Source: Serripes groenlandicus (taxonomy: Eukaryota; Mollusca; Bivalvia; Cardiida; Cardiidae). From it: DNA of 64,000 nt. The translations under genes were made by a program, and so were the position numbers. The stretch lies in the NCBI GenBank assembly GCA_031761405.1, contig JASEVX010000006.1, positions 28,291,533 to 28,355,532 of the forward strand, read 5' to 3'. The notes below the pieces were generated by a model, which saw only the letters and a program-made list of their open reading frames with translations, had not been told where the DNA came from and made no database searches. Positions 10,009 through 21,420 of this stretch are shown here, piece by piece; within the stretch, counting starts at the first letter, position 1, and each line of letters begins with the position of its first letter.

Positions 10009-13000
10009 CTGCAAAACATTAAACCTGCCTGGTCACACGAAAAGCGGCCTTAGGGGGGGGGTTTGCAACCTTGGTAATACGAAGAACATCTGACAATTTC
10101 AGATGTCTTGATAAGGAGGAGTAAACCGATCTTTTCCCACCAATATCTCTCTTATGACTCAATAAAACCCAATAATTTGATACGATTCTTATAATGAGTA
10201 CCCACATCTAGTGTCAACAAGAGCACCGCGTACGGCACAGACGCTCGACTGATAGAAAACAGAAAAAAAGCTGAGCTGAACAAAAAACCTTAACCGGACG
10301 ACCACGCCGCCACCACAGAAAAAAAGCTGAGCTGAACAAAAAACCTGAAATCTGACGAACACGCCGGCGACGAGGCCAGGGTCATGACAATAGCTCTCGT
10401 TTTTTCAAAAGTCGAGCTAAAAGGGTTTTGGAATGTGAAATATGCACCTTGTTTAGAGCTTTGCAAATTGTACCCGATTGTTCTTAATAATGACCAGTCA
10501 TTTAAGACAAGATCTTTAATTCAAGGCCTTGGATTGCTCACCTGAGAGAATGCCCTTTAAGACAAGATCAATAGCTAAAGGACATAGCATTATTATTCCG
10601 ATCAATGCAACTTAATGCTTTCCCAATTAAAGTGAATCTGCCATATTATATGAGCAACATGTCCTAAACCCGAGGGGCCATGTTGGTTGACCTATCAAAA
10701 TTAATTTGAATTCACTCTGTATGTAGAGGTCCACCTTTCATAACATTCTCCATTTACTTCTTTTTTAACCCTTTCCCTCATACGACAATTCTGCAGCAGA
10801 CGACTCCATAGTTGAATGGATAACCTATGACAAAAAGTGGAAAACATTGTGGCAAAAGGAGAAATTGCACGTTTTGTGCAATTTCTTCTTTTGTCACTAT
10901 GTTTTCAAAAAGCTGTCTGCCGCAGAGGCGTCCGAAAGCGTCTATATGAGGGAAAGGGTTAAAGCCACCCATTAATGATGTTTTTCGACAGTTTAACCCT
11001 TTCCCACATACAGACGCTTTCTGACGCTTCTGCAGCAGGCTACTATTGAAGACAATGAGACAAAAGGAGAAATTCCTCAAAACAAGCAATTTCACCTTTT
11101 GCCACAGTGTTTTCAACTCTATTCAAAGTTTAAACTTTCATTTACAAAAAAAAAAAAAAAAATTTGCCAAGATGTTACAGTCGTCAAGATGTTATAGTCG
11201 TCTGCTGCCGATTTGTGGCTTGAAATTTTTATAAAGTGTCATCCGTTGGTTTTTTTTCTGTTTGAGGGGAATTGTCTTTCAGGAATAAAAAAATGTGTGT
11301 CCTTGAAGTTAAAAAAAATAGGGTAAAACAGGGAAATGACAAAAAACTAGCAGCCGCTATTGATAAGTTGCACTTGCAATGGTTCATGACAAACACAGAT
11401 CAGAGAAGAACTTATTCACAGTTTCCATTTTCCCTTTTTTTAATTGGGAAATTTTGTTTCACTTCTATGATTTGTTTTTCTTCATTTTAAAGATTTTTTT
11501 TTTTTTTATCAGTAATAAGGGGGAAAACCCCCAAAACATTGTGGCAAAAGGGGAAATTGCTCATCATAAGCGATTTCACCATTTGCCACAACGTTCTCAT
11601 CTGCTGCAAATGCGTCTGCAAGTGGGAAAGGGTTAAACCAAATTATCTAGAATTTAGACCGGTGTTTTTTTGTCAAATCATTCCGTCTGCTGCAGAATTA
11701 ATGTGTGTTGGAAAGAGTTCACAAACACACCACGGAGCGAACGCCAATGCTCTTCTTTTTTTTCTTAGTTGAAAAGGGGGCATTACTTAATAATTATTAA
11801 AGCCAAAGTTATGTGACTTTGTATAGACATGCGTATTGTTTCTAGGAACATGAGTTCACAGTTTCATTTGAATATATGTGTAACTGTTTTTGAGGTATGG
11901 TGTATGTTTAAAATGTTGTCACGATGCCGAAGCCAAAGGTATCACAAGAATTCTTCAAAAAACAGACGAGCTTAACCCTTTCCCACATCAATTAATCTTG
12001 CAGCAGACGACTTTGAAAAGATATTGCCAATAATCTGAAAAATCTCAATAAAAGAGGATTCAACTATCAAATAGAGTTGAAATCCTTATGGCAAAAGGTG
12101 AAATTGCTCATCAATTTCTCCTTTGGCCACAATGTTTTCAAAAGTCATCTGCTGCAGAGGCATCAGAAAGCATAAGACTATATGTGGGAAAGGGTTAAAA
12201 TAGTCTAAACTAAGGTGTAATGGAAAAATTACAATTAGTAAAAATTCTTACATCAAAAATAGTACATCCCAACCTGTTTTAACTCTTTCCCTCATACGAC
12301 AATTATGCAGCCAATGACTTTGAACATATTTTGTTAAAAGATAGAAATTCTCTATAATTGAATGGATAACATATGAACAAAAGTGGAAAACATTGTGGCA
12401 AAAGGAGAAATTGCTCGTTTTGTGCAATTTCTTCTTTTGTCACTATGTTTTCAAAAAGCTGTCTGCTGCAGAGGCATCAGAAAGTGTCTATATGAGGGAA
12501 AGGGTTAACTATTACTTGAAGAATAAGTTGAGCTTCATGTTGATCACAGCTGGATTGGCAAATGTAAGATTCTTTAAACAAATCTATAAATTATAAGGAA
12601 TTCAACAGACCCATCTTTTTGCTGATAATTTTTTTTTGTGATGATTAAAACAAACTAGGACAAGCTTAATTTGATTCATTGATAGTTGGATTAATATGTC
12701 TTTTAATTAGTGTATACAGATCAATTAAACATCTGTGATGAAATTTGGCACACTTTGAATGAACACATTAATAATTGTAAATTTCAACCTTACTCAATAC
12801 TGCAACAAGTACAGGTTCTCGATTACAGGCCATTTATGTTAACTTAATGCTAATTATCTCACTGTTTTGAATATTCCCCTCTAAATGTGTATGTAAAGGG
12901 TTATTATTTTTACATAGACAAAGAACTTGAAGGTAAAATACTGTATCTTGTTGATAAAATAAATTTTCCGATAAAACTCCCCCCTTTGGCCAGTGCCAAT

Positions 13001-16000
13001 TTGAACAAGTTTATGTGTTGAATTGTAAACCCCCCACCCGCAAAAAAGACATTTTAACAAATCTCCAACTTTGTGTACCAGTTACTGAAGAAATCTTTCT
13101 TAAAAGTTATGGAATGTGCGGAGCGCCACTAGTGTGCACAATATTTTTTCTATAATCTGACATTTCTAAAAGTTGACAGTGACCTAGTTTTTGACACAAC
13201 TTGACCTTTTCATTGACCGAGATTTGATTAATTTGACTTTTAACCCTTTCCCTAATACAGCAAATCTGCAGCAGACAACTTTGAACAAACTTTGTCAAAA
13301 TATGGAAAATCTCTATAATTGAATGGATAACCTATGACTAAAAGTTGAAAACATTGTGGCAAAAGGAGAAATTGCTCGTTTTGAGCAATTTCTTCTTTTG
13401 TCACTATGTTTTCAAAAAGATGTCTGCTGCAGAGGCGTCAGAAAGCGTTTATATGAGGGAAAGGGTTAATAAATCAGATAAACTTTTATAATGATTCAAT
13501 GAAAAAAAATGTCTCTTTTAAAAAGAGTTCTGATGACTTTCCATGAAGACTGGATGAAAAGTCGGGCCGGTTTTTCTCAAATTTGACCCAGCATAAAGAT
13601 TGACCAGGATGAAAGTTATGATGAACTTGCATAGAGATTAAATTTTGTGGCTTCTTCGGTGTTCACAAGGAAATTGGAATCAATTGTGATATAAACCATA
13701 ATATACAAGTTAAATAGGACACAACTCTTAGTGTTCTTTGGGCAATCTAAGTGAAACTTTGTGTTATATTTCCTGAGCTCTAGATAACCTCTTACCCTAT
13801 GTTGTGGGTACTCAAAATAATCTTCATTGAGACGATTCTTTTGTGTTCCCACAACATAGGATTCACTTTTATTATAAGAGAGAAATTGAGGGAAAAAGAG
13901 CCGAAGACCAGGGTTCTTCTCCCTGGCTCATTTTTCCTTTGCGCCAACACTTTCGCCAAGTTCAAAACATTGGAGCCGGACCATTTTTTCTTAAAAACCT
14001 AAATTATGTGTACTTTGGGAAATACTGGTGCACATGTATTATGCTATCTTCTCTAGTCATGTGTCATAATCTATCCAACATTAAATTGATCAAAAAGATT
14101 GGCTTGGCCATGATTCATTAGATTCCCATATGGAATGAATCATGTTCTCAAACCACATGCATTGTGGTAGCAGGAATAATTTCTGATATCGAGTCTGTCT
14201 GTCAGTGCAAATTCATTCTAAACACCAATAAATAAACTATTATGTAGTGAGTTGTATTATCAACACACATTTGCTGCACTAAACTTTTACAATGATAACT
14301 TTTAAAACAAATAAGAATGAGTGTAGGTAATACTTTCTTGAATGACATTTCCGATTTTCAGAAAGAAGAAAATGCACGAAAACCCATTGCTATATGTATT
14401 TTCTCCTTCAGTCTTCATTATTTTTTTTAAATTTGATAGATCTTTATGGTAAAAAATCGGCAATTAAAAAAGAATTTCCTATGGATTCGTGTAAACAAAA
14501 ACACAATCTTTGAACAGTTAAATTAAAATAGGGACATTCTTTAATCATATCCTAGTTTTTTATTAAGTTGTTTATTGAAATTATTTTCCCCTAAACTGCT
14601 TGAACTGAAAAATATTATTGATCGGCTTGAAGGCGTGATCGAGTGTCATAATTGGGGATGGGTACGCATTCTCGATATTGATTGGCCTAAATCTCGAAGT
14701 CTGACGGTCACGTGACCTACTCTTATCTATCGCCATTTGCGAAGCCCAGCGTGAACCCTGGAGACCCCTCTTTATCTGGACCTCTGTATTTCACTCTCGC
14801 GGTTAAACACTACGAAATAGTCTTAAAATCAAATACATCCATTATTTATATTGATATGACTTTGGACGAATGAAGGAACGTCGCCAAACCAACATCCCAT
14901 CTTTCTTTGGAAATGAGCAATTTCTGTTTTTACCACAATCATTTCAACTCTATTGAATAATTACTTTTATTGATTTGTTTGTTTGTTTGTTTGGAGTTTA
15001 ACGCCGCTTTCAACAGCTTTGGTCATATCACGGCGGTCAGTGCACCTACCCATGTTTTCCTGGCTTTCCCACACCAGTACTTACACAACATTCTTTCGAA
15101 GCCACTGACTACTTTCTCACATAGATCAGAGGTGAGAGGCAATGGAAAACATCGCCCGAAAGAATGTCGCCGCAACCGGGTATCGAACCCGTGACCTCCA
15201 GATCACGAGTCAGATACGCTACCAATTGAGCTACCCGGCCGGGTCACTTTTATTGATAGAGATTTTCCCACAGAAGTCATCAGCTGCAAATTTGTTGTAC
15301 TTGGTAAAGCTTTAAAAAAAAAAAAAGGAATTTTCTGATATTGATTTCAATGGAGGTGAGCCTCAGATATAATCATTTCCCACAAACAGACTCTTTCTGA
15401 CACCTTAGATGCAGATGCCTTTTGAAAACATTGTGGCAAAAGGAGAAATTGGTCATCTTGAGAATTTTATTTTTCAGTCACAATAAATTAAACGTTTCTC
15501 CATTAAATTATATTTGTTTTTATAGAGGGTTTCATACTTTTTACTAAATGTTTTCAGTTATCTTCTGCACATTTGTTCTGTGTGTGAAAAGGGCTAAGGC
15601 TACCCTATAAAGAGCTCTAGTTAACGGGAGTTCTGCATGCTCTAAAATCCTTATTTGATCCTCTAACCCTATGTTGTGGGTACTCAAAAGAATCGTCTCA
15701 GTGAGACAATTCTTTTGAGTACCCACAACATAGTGTTCACTTAATTATAATAAGGGATATCAGCGTTTAATCGGTTAACCGTATGTTTTTCAATTAATCA
15801 GTTAGTAAATCAAGTAACCGAGTATTCTGTAAAAACAGATAAAATATATATACACAGTTGCGTTTCATCTTTTGTTCTTTTCAATTTGTCAAAAGTAACT
15901 GACCAGAGGGTAATTATTCACACCTAGATCGGGAGTGTTAACATTACTATGAAAAAGCCTGCACTCGATTTTATTAATGCCCGTTTGTTTGTGTAGTGTT

Positions 16001-19000
16001 AATTGAATAATTGTGGCTGATCTAACAATTAATTAAAGGACAGTTTGTTTCTTTTAAAAAAAACTTTGATGTTTATACAAGGCAGAATTATATGATAATG
16101 ACTTTTTAATTATATTCTGCATTTGTTTTGATAATACAAATACTTGGAATAAATGTGATAAATTCGAATTGTTGTATTTGTAAATTATTTACCAACAGGA
16201 TTTGAAGATTTAAAGAGTATTTTGAAGTTTTTAACACATTTTCCCCTGAGTTGGCATTTAAAGATATGCAGCTATGCACCTCTTTCATTCAACATATTAT
16301 AAATCGAATAACTGTCACTTCATTAAAACAAGAGGGCCATGATGGCCCTGGAATCGCTCACCTGATTTTTTTTTTCACTTTAGCTATATAAGCCCCGCCA
16401 TCTGGCGGGCATAGTTTCCAACCAATCAACTTGGCTTTAAGGAATCTGATAGAGGGTCACCCTAGGAACATTTCTACAAAATTATTTGAAAATCGGCCTG
16501 ACACTTTTGAAGGAGAAGATTTTTTAAGTTTTCACTATAGCAATAAAAGGCAAAATAGCCCCGCCCCCTGGCGGCCATGTTTTTTTACCAATCAACATGG
16601 CTTGAAGGAATCTGATAGAGGGTCATCCAAGGAATATTTCTACAAAATTATTTAAAAATCGGCCTGACACTTTTTGAGGAGAAGATTTTTTAAGTTTTCA
16701 CTATAGCCATATAAGGCAAAAAAGCCCCGCCCCCCCTGGCGGCCATGTTTTTCGACCAATCAACATGGCTTGAAGGAATCTGATAGAGGGTCACCCAAGG
16801 AACATTTCTACAAATTTATTTGAAAATCGGCCTGACACTTTTGGAGAAGAAGATTTTTTAAGTTTGCACTATAGCCATATAAGGAAAAATAGCCCCGCCC
16901 CCCTGGCGGCCATGTTTTTCGACCAATCAACATGGCTTGAAGGAATCTGATAGAGGGTCACCCGAGGAACATTTCTACAAAATTATTTGAAAATCGGCCT
17001 GACACTTTCGGAGGAGAAGATTTTTTAAGAATTTTGAAGTTTTTTCATTTCGTTGCCATGGAAACCAGAATTCTGCATGGATCCCGAAAATTTTAAGGAA
17101 TTCTGGTGAGGACATTGAGAGGATGCTTTCTGTGAAGTTTCATCCCAGTTGACCCACCGGTTACAGAGGAGAAAATGTTGACGGACGACGGACAACGGAC
17201 ATAGGGCGATCACAATAACTCACCTTGAGCACTTCGTGCACAGGTGAGCTAAAAAGAACTACTTAATAATGCCGCCTGCTACATCCTTTGTATGGAAATA
17301 TTTCAAACGCTATGCTGAGGATAACAGTGTCAAGTGCAGTTTGGGTGGTAATGAACCGTCTTGGACTCGTGGAACCAGTAAACATACGCAACCATATTCG
17401 ACTGAAACATCCGTCAGAAGACCAGACTTCCCTTAATTTGCCTAACAAACAGCCATCAATGACATCCTTTGTCATCACATCAAAAAAGTTATCAGCACCA
17501 CAGAGCAAGCAGATTACTCAAGCCATCGCTGACATGATCGTCACAGACTGCATGCCTTTAACCGTGGTAAAGGGAGTAATATCGGTAACCGTTGACATCC
17601 CTAATAATAAGAGAGAAATTGTGGGAAAAAGAGCTGAATACCCCTCCTTATCTGGACCTGTGACTATATATATACAGAACAAACTGGTCAAAAAGGGGAG
17701 TTTTGACAGTACAAACCTCTTCTGGCATTGCTTTAAGGACATCTTCCACTGCTTCAACGGCCTCTTTAAATCCTCTAGGAATTCTGTTCTTTAACATAAA
17801 CTTCTCTTTGTTGGCCATATAGGAAAACACAGCATCGTGAGGGAGCCAAGCACTATAATGAAAGAAAATAATTTGGTGTTATTTTAGTAAAAAGACAATT
17901 TTAATCTCCATTACCCTTTTCCACATGTATGCAGATGCAATTCAACGTATCTGCAGTCGACACCTTTTGAACAAAGTGTGCTTAAAGGACAACTTCATCG
18001 TAATGAGATTACCAAGATGTTTTCAAATTCATATTTTTGGGTAAATGGTAAAGGAGTAAGACAACTTTTGTCGCTTTCCATAGGTCACTTTTGCAGCAGA
18101 CAACTTTTGACGCGATGTTATTCAATAATTGTACTTACATATATAGAGATTCCTGAATTTTTTGGCAATATGTGTTCAAAGTTTGCAGATTTGCTGTATG
18201 TGGGAAATGGTTACACAATATGTGACAATAGTAATATAAATTTGCAGATGCCTAGATAAGGGGAGTAAGCTGGTCATTTATTAAAGTCTCTGGCCTCTAA
18301 CCACTGCAGCGCTGATGTGATTGAGATGTTCACTGATATCTTGAATAAAAACTTTGGCTGTAGTATAAACCATGATTTTGATGCAGTTAACTTGTAAATG
18401 TATCTTACTAATTTTCGGATCCAAAGAAGAACACAAAGTGTATTTTATCTTTCTTCGGTTTCTTGATATCTGGTTTTGCTTCAATAATCTGAAAGAAAAA
18501 TCATGTCAAGTTAATAGAACTAATTTATTTTCTTTAGCAAGTCTCTATCATACTTACAGCTCATATATACTGAACACTTAAATCCTATGCATCGTCAAGT
18601 TATAAATTGGCAAAGGAATCTTTTTTTTTTAAACCCCAATAAAGTGTATCACCAGCTATCAATTGCATATTTAAGCAATAATAGAAATAGATTTTGATAA
18701 ATACCATAACAAATTCACAAATAAAGGAATGACAAGCAGGCTGTCAGTCCGTATTTAGCTCGTAAAACAAACATGGCAATCGTTTGAAATGTTGATAAAT
18801 CTTACATGCAGGGGTATGTGGTATTAAATCATTTTGAATGCAGGGCTACAGATAAGTAGTGTATTTGCTTAAAAAAGCAAAAGAATTGTCAAATAAGCAA
18901 TCCTTTTTAAAATGATGAGTACTCAAAAGCAAATAAAAAGTAAAGAAAGCCATTGTTTACATTGTGTTGCTTACAGAGCTACAGATAATTTTTTGAATCA

Positions 19001-21420
19001 AATAGTTTTCACTACAAGTTTTTTTCGAGCAATTAGTTTTTTTATACAGCCAAAAGGTATCAATTAGTTTTTTCTATTTTTCAAATCCTGAAAGTCAGAT
19101 TTTATTATTTTATAGTACTATTATGCTTCACAATTGTGTCTCTTTGGATGTTACACGACCCACCTCTAGCCCAAACTGTAGCAACATTACCCGAGATACA
19201 AATATTACATTTCAAACGAGTTTCAACCCCTGATCCTTCGATTTGCAGCCAGTGAAAATCCCTTTTCCATGAAACAAACTGTTTTTCAGAAACGGAATCG
19301 CCCCGATGTTTTTCAGTTCGTTTTTCCGCTCTCGCAATCACCGTCGATACTATTTCACCTATAATACCCTCGGCGACTTGCCGATGGCTCCTTTCTGGTA
19401 ACAAACCCTAGAATGCTTGGCAAGTTCAAGTTTTCACATTTGCAAACTCGGCCTCGCTTAGCAGTCGACAATTTTACACCAGAAGTAGGTTTTTTATATA
19501 CACACCGGATGGGTGATTGTGGAAAAAAAGGCAATCCGTGAAAATCGCTTTCACCGGAAGTTGATTCTCGAGAACGAAAATTACGAAACTCAGATAGTTT
19601 GTAGGTTTTCCAGGGCTTAATTGTAAATGTTTTAAATACGATACTTTGTCATATTACTAAGCTTAGTTTGACTACGACCTACATTTCATTGCAATTCGTT
19701 TTTTGATTTTTCAATTAGTTTTTAAACGATGTAATTTTAATTTCAATTCGTTTTTCTTGAAAATGAATTCATTAAAACGATAAAACGAACCGTATCTATT
19801 ACTCTGTGCTTATATAATTGACATTTAATAAAACAAGACTTGAATGTAAAAAAAGTACAAATACTTATCTTAGATGTACAGATTAAAGTAAAACTAAAAT
19901 CAAAAGGATATTTTAACTTAAACACCATTAAACTATTGTGAGAAAAGGCTACTTTGTTCTTTATGTCTTCATTTGCCACGATCATTTCAAGTCATACAAA
20001 AAAGCAATTTGAAAAAAATGATGGGGAAAAATTATCCCTATTAACCCTTTCCCTCATACGACAATTCTGCAGCAGATAACTTTGAACGTATTTTGTCAAA
20101 ACATAGAAAATCTCCATAATTGAATGGATAACCTATGACAAAAAGTGGAAAACATTGTGGCAAAAAGAGAAATTGCACGTTTTGTGCAATTTCTCCTTTT
20201 GTCACTATGTTTTCAAAAAGCCTTTTGCTGCAGAGGCGTCCGAAAGTGTTTATATGAGGAAAAGGGTTAAATAATTTATAAAAGCAATTGTCTGAAAAAC
20301 GATTTGGTAAATACCCAATTCACTTAATCCTTTCCCTCATATAGACGCTTTCTGACGCCTCTGCAGTAGATGGCTTTTTGAATACATAGTGACAAAAGAA
20401 GAAATTGCTGAAAACAAGAAATTTCTCCTTTTTCCACAATGTTTTCCACTTTAAGTTATAGGTTATCCATTCAGTTACAGAGATTTTCTATTTTTTGACA
20501 AAATATGTTCAAATTCATATGCTGCAGAATTGTTGTATGAGGGAAAGGGTTAAAATGTTATCTGTAGCCATGAGAATGGACAAAGCATCACACATCATTA
20601 CTTACATGATACTATTTAGCACCCTAACACGAAACTCATATAACTGTTACGTCATTGTAACCTTTCTGACAGCGCCAAAGAGTATTACATTTATAATCCA
20701 AAAAAAGTGGTGTATTAACAATTACGACAAACAATATATCTGCTACAGGAGACTTTGAAACAATTGAAATTCTCTTAGTTACACTACAAAAGTGCAAAGA
20801 GTTGAAAACATTAGGGTAAAAGGAGAATTTGATTGCTTTCAGCAAATATCTCCTTATACCTTTTGCCAGTGTTTTCGAAAGTGTTCTGCTGGCTGCTGCA
20901 GACATGATAAAATGCATCTTCAGGTGTGGGAAGGCTCGTTATCAGGACATTGGCTGTGTTTATCCAAACATAAACCGTTATCCATCAACTACAACCCATC
21001 AGCAAATTGGTTAAACCAAAACAAAACAGTTCAATATCAATATATAAGTGTATAAGTTGTTATTTATACAAAAATACATCTTGTATCCATCAACTTGTTT
21101 CCAAACTTATTCCGTTTTAAGCCAACCTGATAATGTATTTAGTTTTCCACAGAAACGTAGTGCTGTGTTGATTTTAAATGTATTTGGTTTTAAAGTTTTT
21201 AAATTATCTCCCTTGACTGCTTCTGTCCCGTTTGAATCAATGCTTTATTTACCTTTCCTGGCCAGGCCGGGAAGCTTTTCATCTTTCCCCTGTAAAGATA
21301 TAAAATAGAAATCAAAATCAAATCTCTGATGTGAAACAAATGTGCAGGCATAAGATACAAAGGACTCAAATTCACAAAAACTTACCAGACTAGATCGCCA
21401 ATCTTGAGTTTCGACGCCAT
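9895..21420 (-). CDS. GLYR1: PWWP-domain protein, GLYR1/NP60-like (five 5' exons; incomplete)
   Basis: Exons on the minus strand: 21420-21386, 21289-21253, 18488-18409, 17852-17717, 10008-9895. All have GT/AG borders and phases join without a break. The first four give 96 residues forming a PWWP domain: GDLVWGKMKSFPAWPGK (residues 8-24) is the PWWP core, FVFFFGSENYAWLP the aromatic-cage strand, and GFKEAVEAVEDVLK the C-terminal helix, matching the GLYR1 order. The fifth adds 38 acidic residues that would fit the linker. GLYR1/NP60 is a nucleosome-binding nuclear protein with an inactive 3-hydroxyisobutyrate-dehydrogenase-like domain; that part is not found here and presumably lies beyond position 1. 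Another PWWP protein is possible. Exon 5 is less certain than exons 1-4. Confidence 0.7.
10218..10418 (-). mobile_element. Short hairpin-ended element, AGCTCGAC family
   Basis: Left CAAGAGCACCGCGTACGGC and right GAGCTCTCG...CGAGCT. Between them are CG-rich GACGACCACGCCGCC-type tracts and a tandem block of about 65 bp (AAAAAGCTGAGCTGAAC twice). Same family as 62137-62294 on the other strand. Confidence 0.75.
10419..10764. other. Intronic, no gene seen
   Basis: AT-rich GLYR1 intron sequence. GGATTGCTCACCTGAG at about 10532 resembles a pearl-like terminus, so this may be an old element. Confidence 0.4.
10765..10962 (+). mobile_element. TTAA fold-back MITE
   Basis: 198 bp, both TTAA ends; about 30 bp shorter than usual because of a deletion after GCAGCAGACGACT. 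Confidence 0.88.
10993..11232 (+). mobile_element. TTAA MITE, right end decayed
   Basis: Left TIR TTAACCCTTTCCCACATA; interior includes a poly-A run near 11148. The GTCGTCTGCTGC block is present near 11200 but the right TIR has decayed. Confidence 0.7.
11535..11636 (+). mobile_element. TTAA MITE, 3' half
   Basis: Begins in the central CATTGTGGCAAAAGG block and ends in GTGGGAAAGGGTTAA. Confidence 0.7.
11972..12198 (+). mobile_element. TTAA fold-back MITE
   Basis: 227 bp, both ends, CCCACAT/ATGTGGG subfamily. Confidence 0.88.
12279..12508 (+). mobile_element. TTAA fold-back MITE
   Basis: 230 bp, CCCTCATA subfamily. Left TIR reads TTAACTCTTTCCC (one change). Confidence 0.88.
12509..13239. other. 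Intronic, no gene seen
   Basis: AT-rich GLYR1 intron DNA. No recognised element or ORF of note. Confidence 0.4.
13240..13469 (+). mobile_element. TTAA fold-back MITE
   Basis: 230 bp, both ends intact apart from CCCTAATA in the left TIR. Confidence 0.9.
13773..13905 (+). mobile_element. CAGAG-type palindromic MITE, left part
   Basis: CTGAGCTCTAGATAA left end, then the inverted repeat CCTATGTTGTGGGTACTCAA...CCCACAACATAGG and the GAGAGAAATTGAGGG block. The right TIR is missing. Full copies are at 48479 and 57478. Confidence 0.65.
13906..14905. other. Intronic, no gene seen
   Basis: AT-rich. A right-end fragment of the CAGAG-type MITE (TTTATCTGGACCTCTG) lies at about 14770-14786. GGGGATGGGTACGCATTCTCG near 14655 resembles a hAT end without a partner. 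Confidence 0.4.
14908..15312 (+). mobile_element. TTAA MITE fragment split by a SINE
   Basis: MITE interior (GAGCAATTTCTG...TTTCAACTCTATTGAAT) resumes after the SINE at TAGAGATTTTCCC and GTCATCAGCTGC. Outer TIRs are lost or decayed. Confidence 0.6.
14975..15245 (-). mobile_element. Full-length tRNA-derived SINE with target duplication
   Basis: Flanked by a 12-bp duplication ACTTTTATTGAT (14963-14974, 15246-15257). On the minus strand it starts with an A-box (TAGCTCAATTGGTAG) and B-box (GGTTCGATACC) and ends GGCGTTAAACTCC plus (CAAA)n. Inserted in a MITE. Confidence 0.88.
15369..15597 (+). mobile_element. TTAA MITE, degraded
   Basis: ATAATCATTTCCCACA left end and GTGTGAAAAGGGCTAA right end, with recognisable CATTGTGGCAAAAGG centre. 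Confidence 0.6.
15611..15740 (+). mobile_element. CAGAG-type palindromic MITE, left part
   Basis: AGAGCTCTAG end, then a long near-perfect inverted repeat (CCCTATGTTGTGGGTACTC arm, 15664-15735) with a GTCTCAGTGAGAC centre. Confidence 0.7.
15741..16328. other. Intronic, no gene seen
   Basis: AT-rich GLYR1 intron; no recognised element. Confidence 0.35.
16329..17250 (-). mobile_element. Pearl/Helentron-like element, GGGCCAT family, complete
   Basis: 922 bp. Left end CAAGAGGGCCATGATGGCCC (3' hairpin, minus orientation); right end hairpin CTCACCTTGAGC...CAGGTGAGCT. Four core units of roughly 160 bp carrying GGCGGCCATGTTTTTC and ATCGGCCTGACACTTT, then GACGGACGACGGACAACGG. Inserted in A-rich DNA without an obvious target duplication. 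Confidence 0.82.
17269..17575 (+). pseudogene. hAT transposase fragment, BED zinc finger (frameshifted)
   Basis: Starts MPPATSFVWKYFKRYAED, a BED-finger opening. The first metal pair is damaged (KCSLGG, second Cys replaced by Gly). A frameshift near 17380 moves the reading to NHIRLKHPSEDQ, giving the His pair, then QAIADMIVTDCMPLTVV as in ZBED/hAT N-termini. Homology stops before the catalytic domain. A dead fragment in a GLYR1 intron, opposite strand. Confidence 0.65.
17602..17662 (+). mobile_element. CAGAG-type MITE, right end
   Basis: GAGAGAAATTGTGGGAAAAA through CCTTATCTGGACCTGTG, equal to the right end of 57478-57647. Confidence 0.55.
17717..17852 (-). CDS. GLYR1: GLYR1-like exon 4
   Basis: 136 nt, acceptor CATTATAG, donor GTTTGT (weak but GT). 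Encodes AWLPHDAVFSYMANKEKF and GFKEAVEAVEDVLK, the end of the PWWP fold. Confidence 0.75.
17911..18213 (+). mobile_element. TTAA MITE, degraded
   Basis: TTACCCTTTTCCACATG left end and GTATGTGGGAAATGGTTAC right end, about 300 bp, with mirrored GCAGTCGACACC/CAGACAAC blocks. Confidence 0.5.
18409..18488 (-). CDS. GLYR1: GLYR1-like exon 3
   Basis: 80 nt, acceptor TTTCTTTCAG, donor GTAAGA. Encodes IIEAKPDIKKPKKDK and HFVFFFGSENY, the variable insert and core strand of the PWWP fold. Confidence 0.78.
18974..19806 (-). mobile_element. hAT-like element with 6-bp target duplication
   Basis: 833 bp between exact TGCTTA duplications (18968-18973, 19807-19812). Ends are CAGAGCTACAGATAA and, inverted, CAGAGTAATAGATAC. 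Holds a zinc-finger ORF on the minus strand (19105-19404). A similar end, CAGGGCTACAGATAAG, lies alone at 18841. Confidence 0.75.
19105..19404 (-). pseudogene. hAT-type zinc-finger N-terminus
   Basis: 99 codons. FVSWKRDFHWLQIE, then RLKCNICIS (CxxC) and IVKHNSTIK resemble the N-terminal finger of hAT/ZNF862-type transposases. The reading stops before the expected second His, and no catalytic domain follows in the element, so it is a truncated remnant. Confidence 0.5.
20041..20270 (+). mobile_element. TTAA fold-back MITE
   Basis: 230 bp, both TTAA ends. Confidence 0.92.
20324..20553 (+). mobile_element. TTAA fold-back MITE, inverted relative to neighbour
   Basis: 230 bp; left TIR TTAATCCTTTCCCTCAT, right TATGAGGGAAAGGGTTAA. 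Lies 53 bp from the previous copy with the interior in opposite orientation. Confidence 0.9.
20790..20940 (+). mobile_element. TTAA MITE fragment
   Basis: Interior GAGTTGAAAACATTAGGG through TGCTGCAGACATG and GGTGTGGGAAGG. Ends lost. Confidence 0.5.
21253..21289 (-). CDS. GLYR1: GLYR1-like exon 2 (37-nt microexon)
   Basis: Acceptor TCTTTACAG, donor GTAAAT. Encodes GKMKSFPAWPGK, the PWWP signature. Its first base completes the Trp codon begun in exon 1. Confidence 0.8.
21386..21420 (-). CDS. GLYR1: GLYR1-like exon 1 with start codon
   Basis: ATG at 21420-21418, 35 nt, donor GTAAGT. Encodes MASKLKIGDLV plus two bases of Trp. The start is chosen because PWWP proteins of this type begin a few residues before GDLVW. 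Confidence 0.78.

Noticed and set aside
17288..17794. 168-codon ORF as an intact gene
   Set aside because: Only its first part matches a BED/hAT N-terminus and needs a frameshift. The rest reads through a MITE end and the antisense of GLYR1 exon 4.
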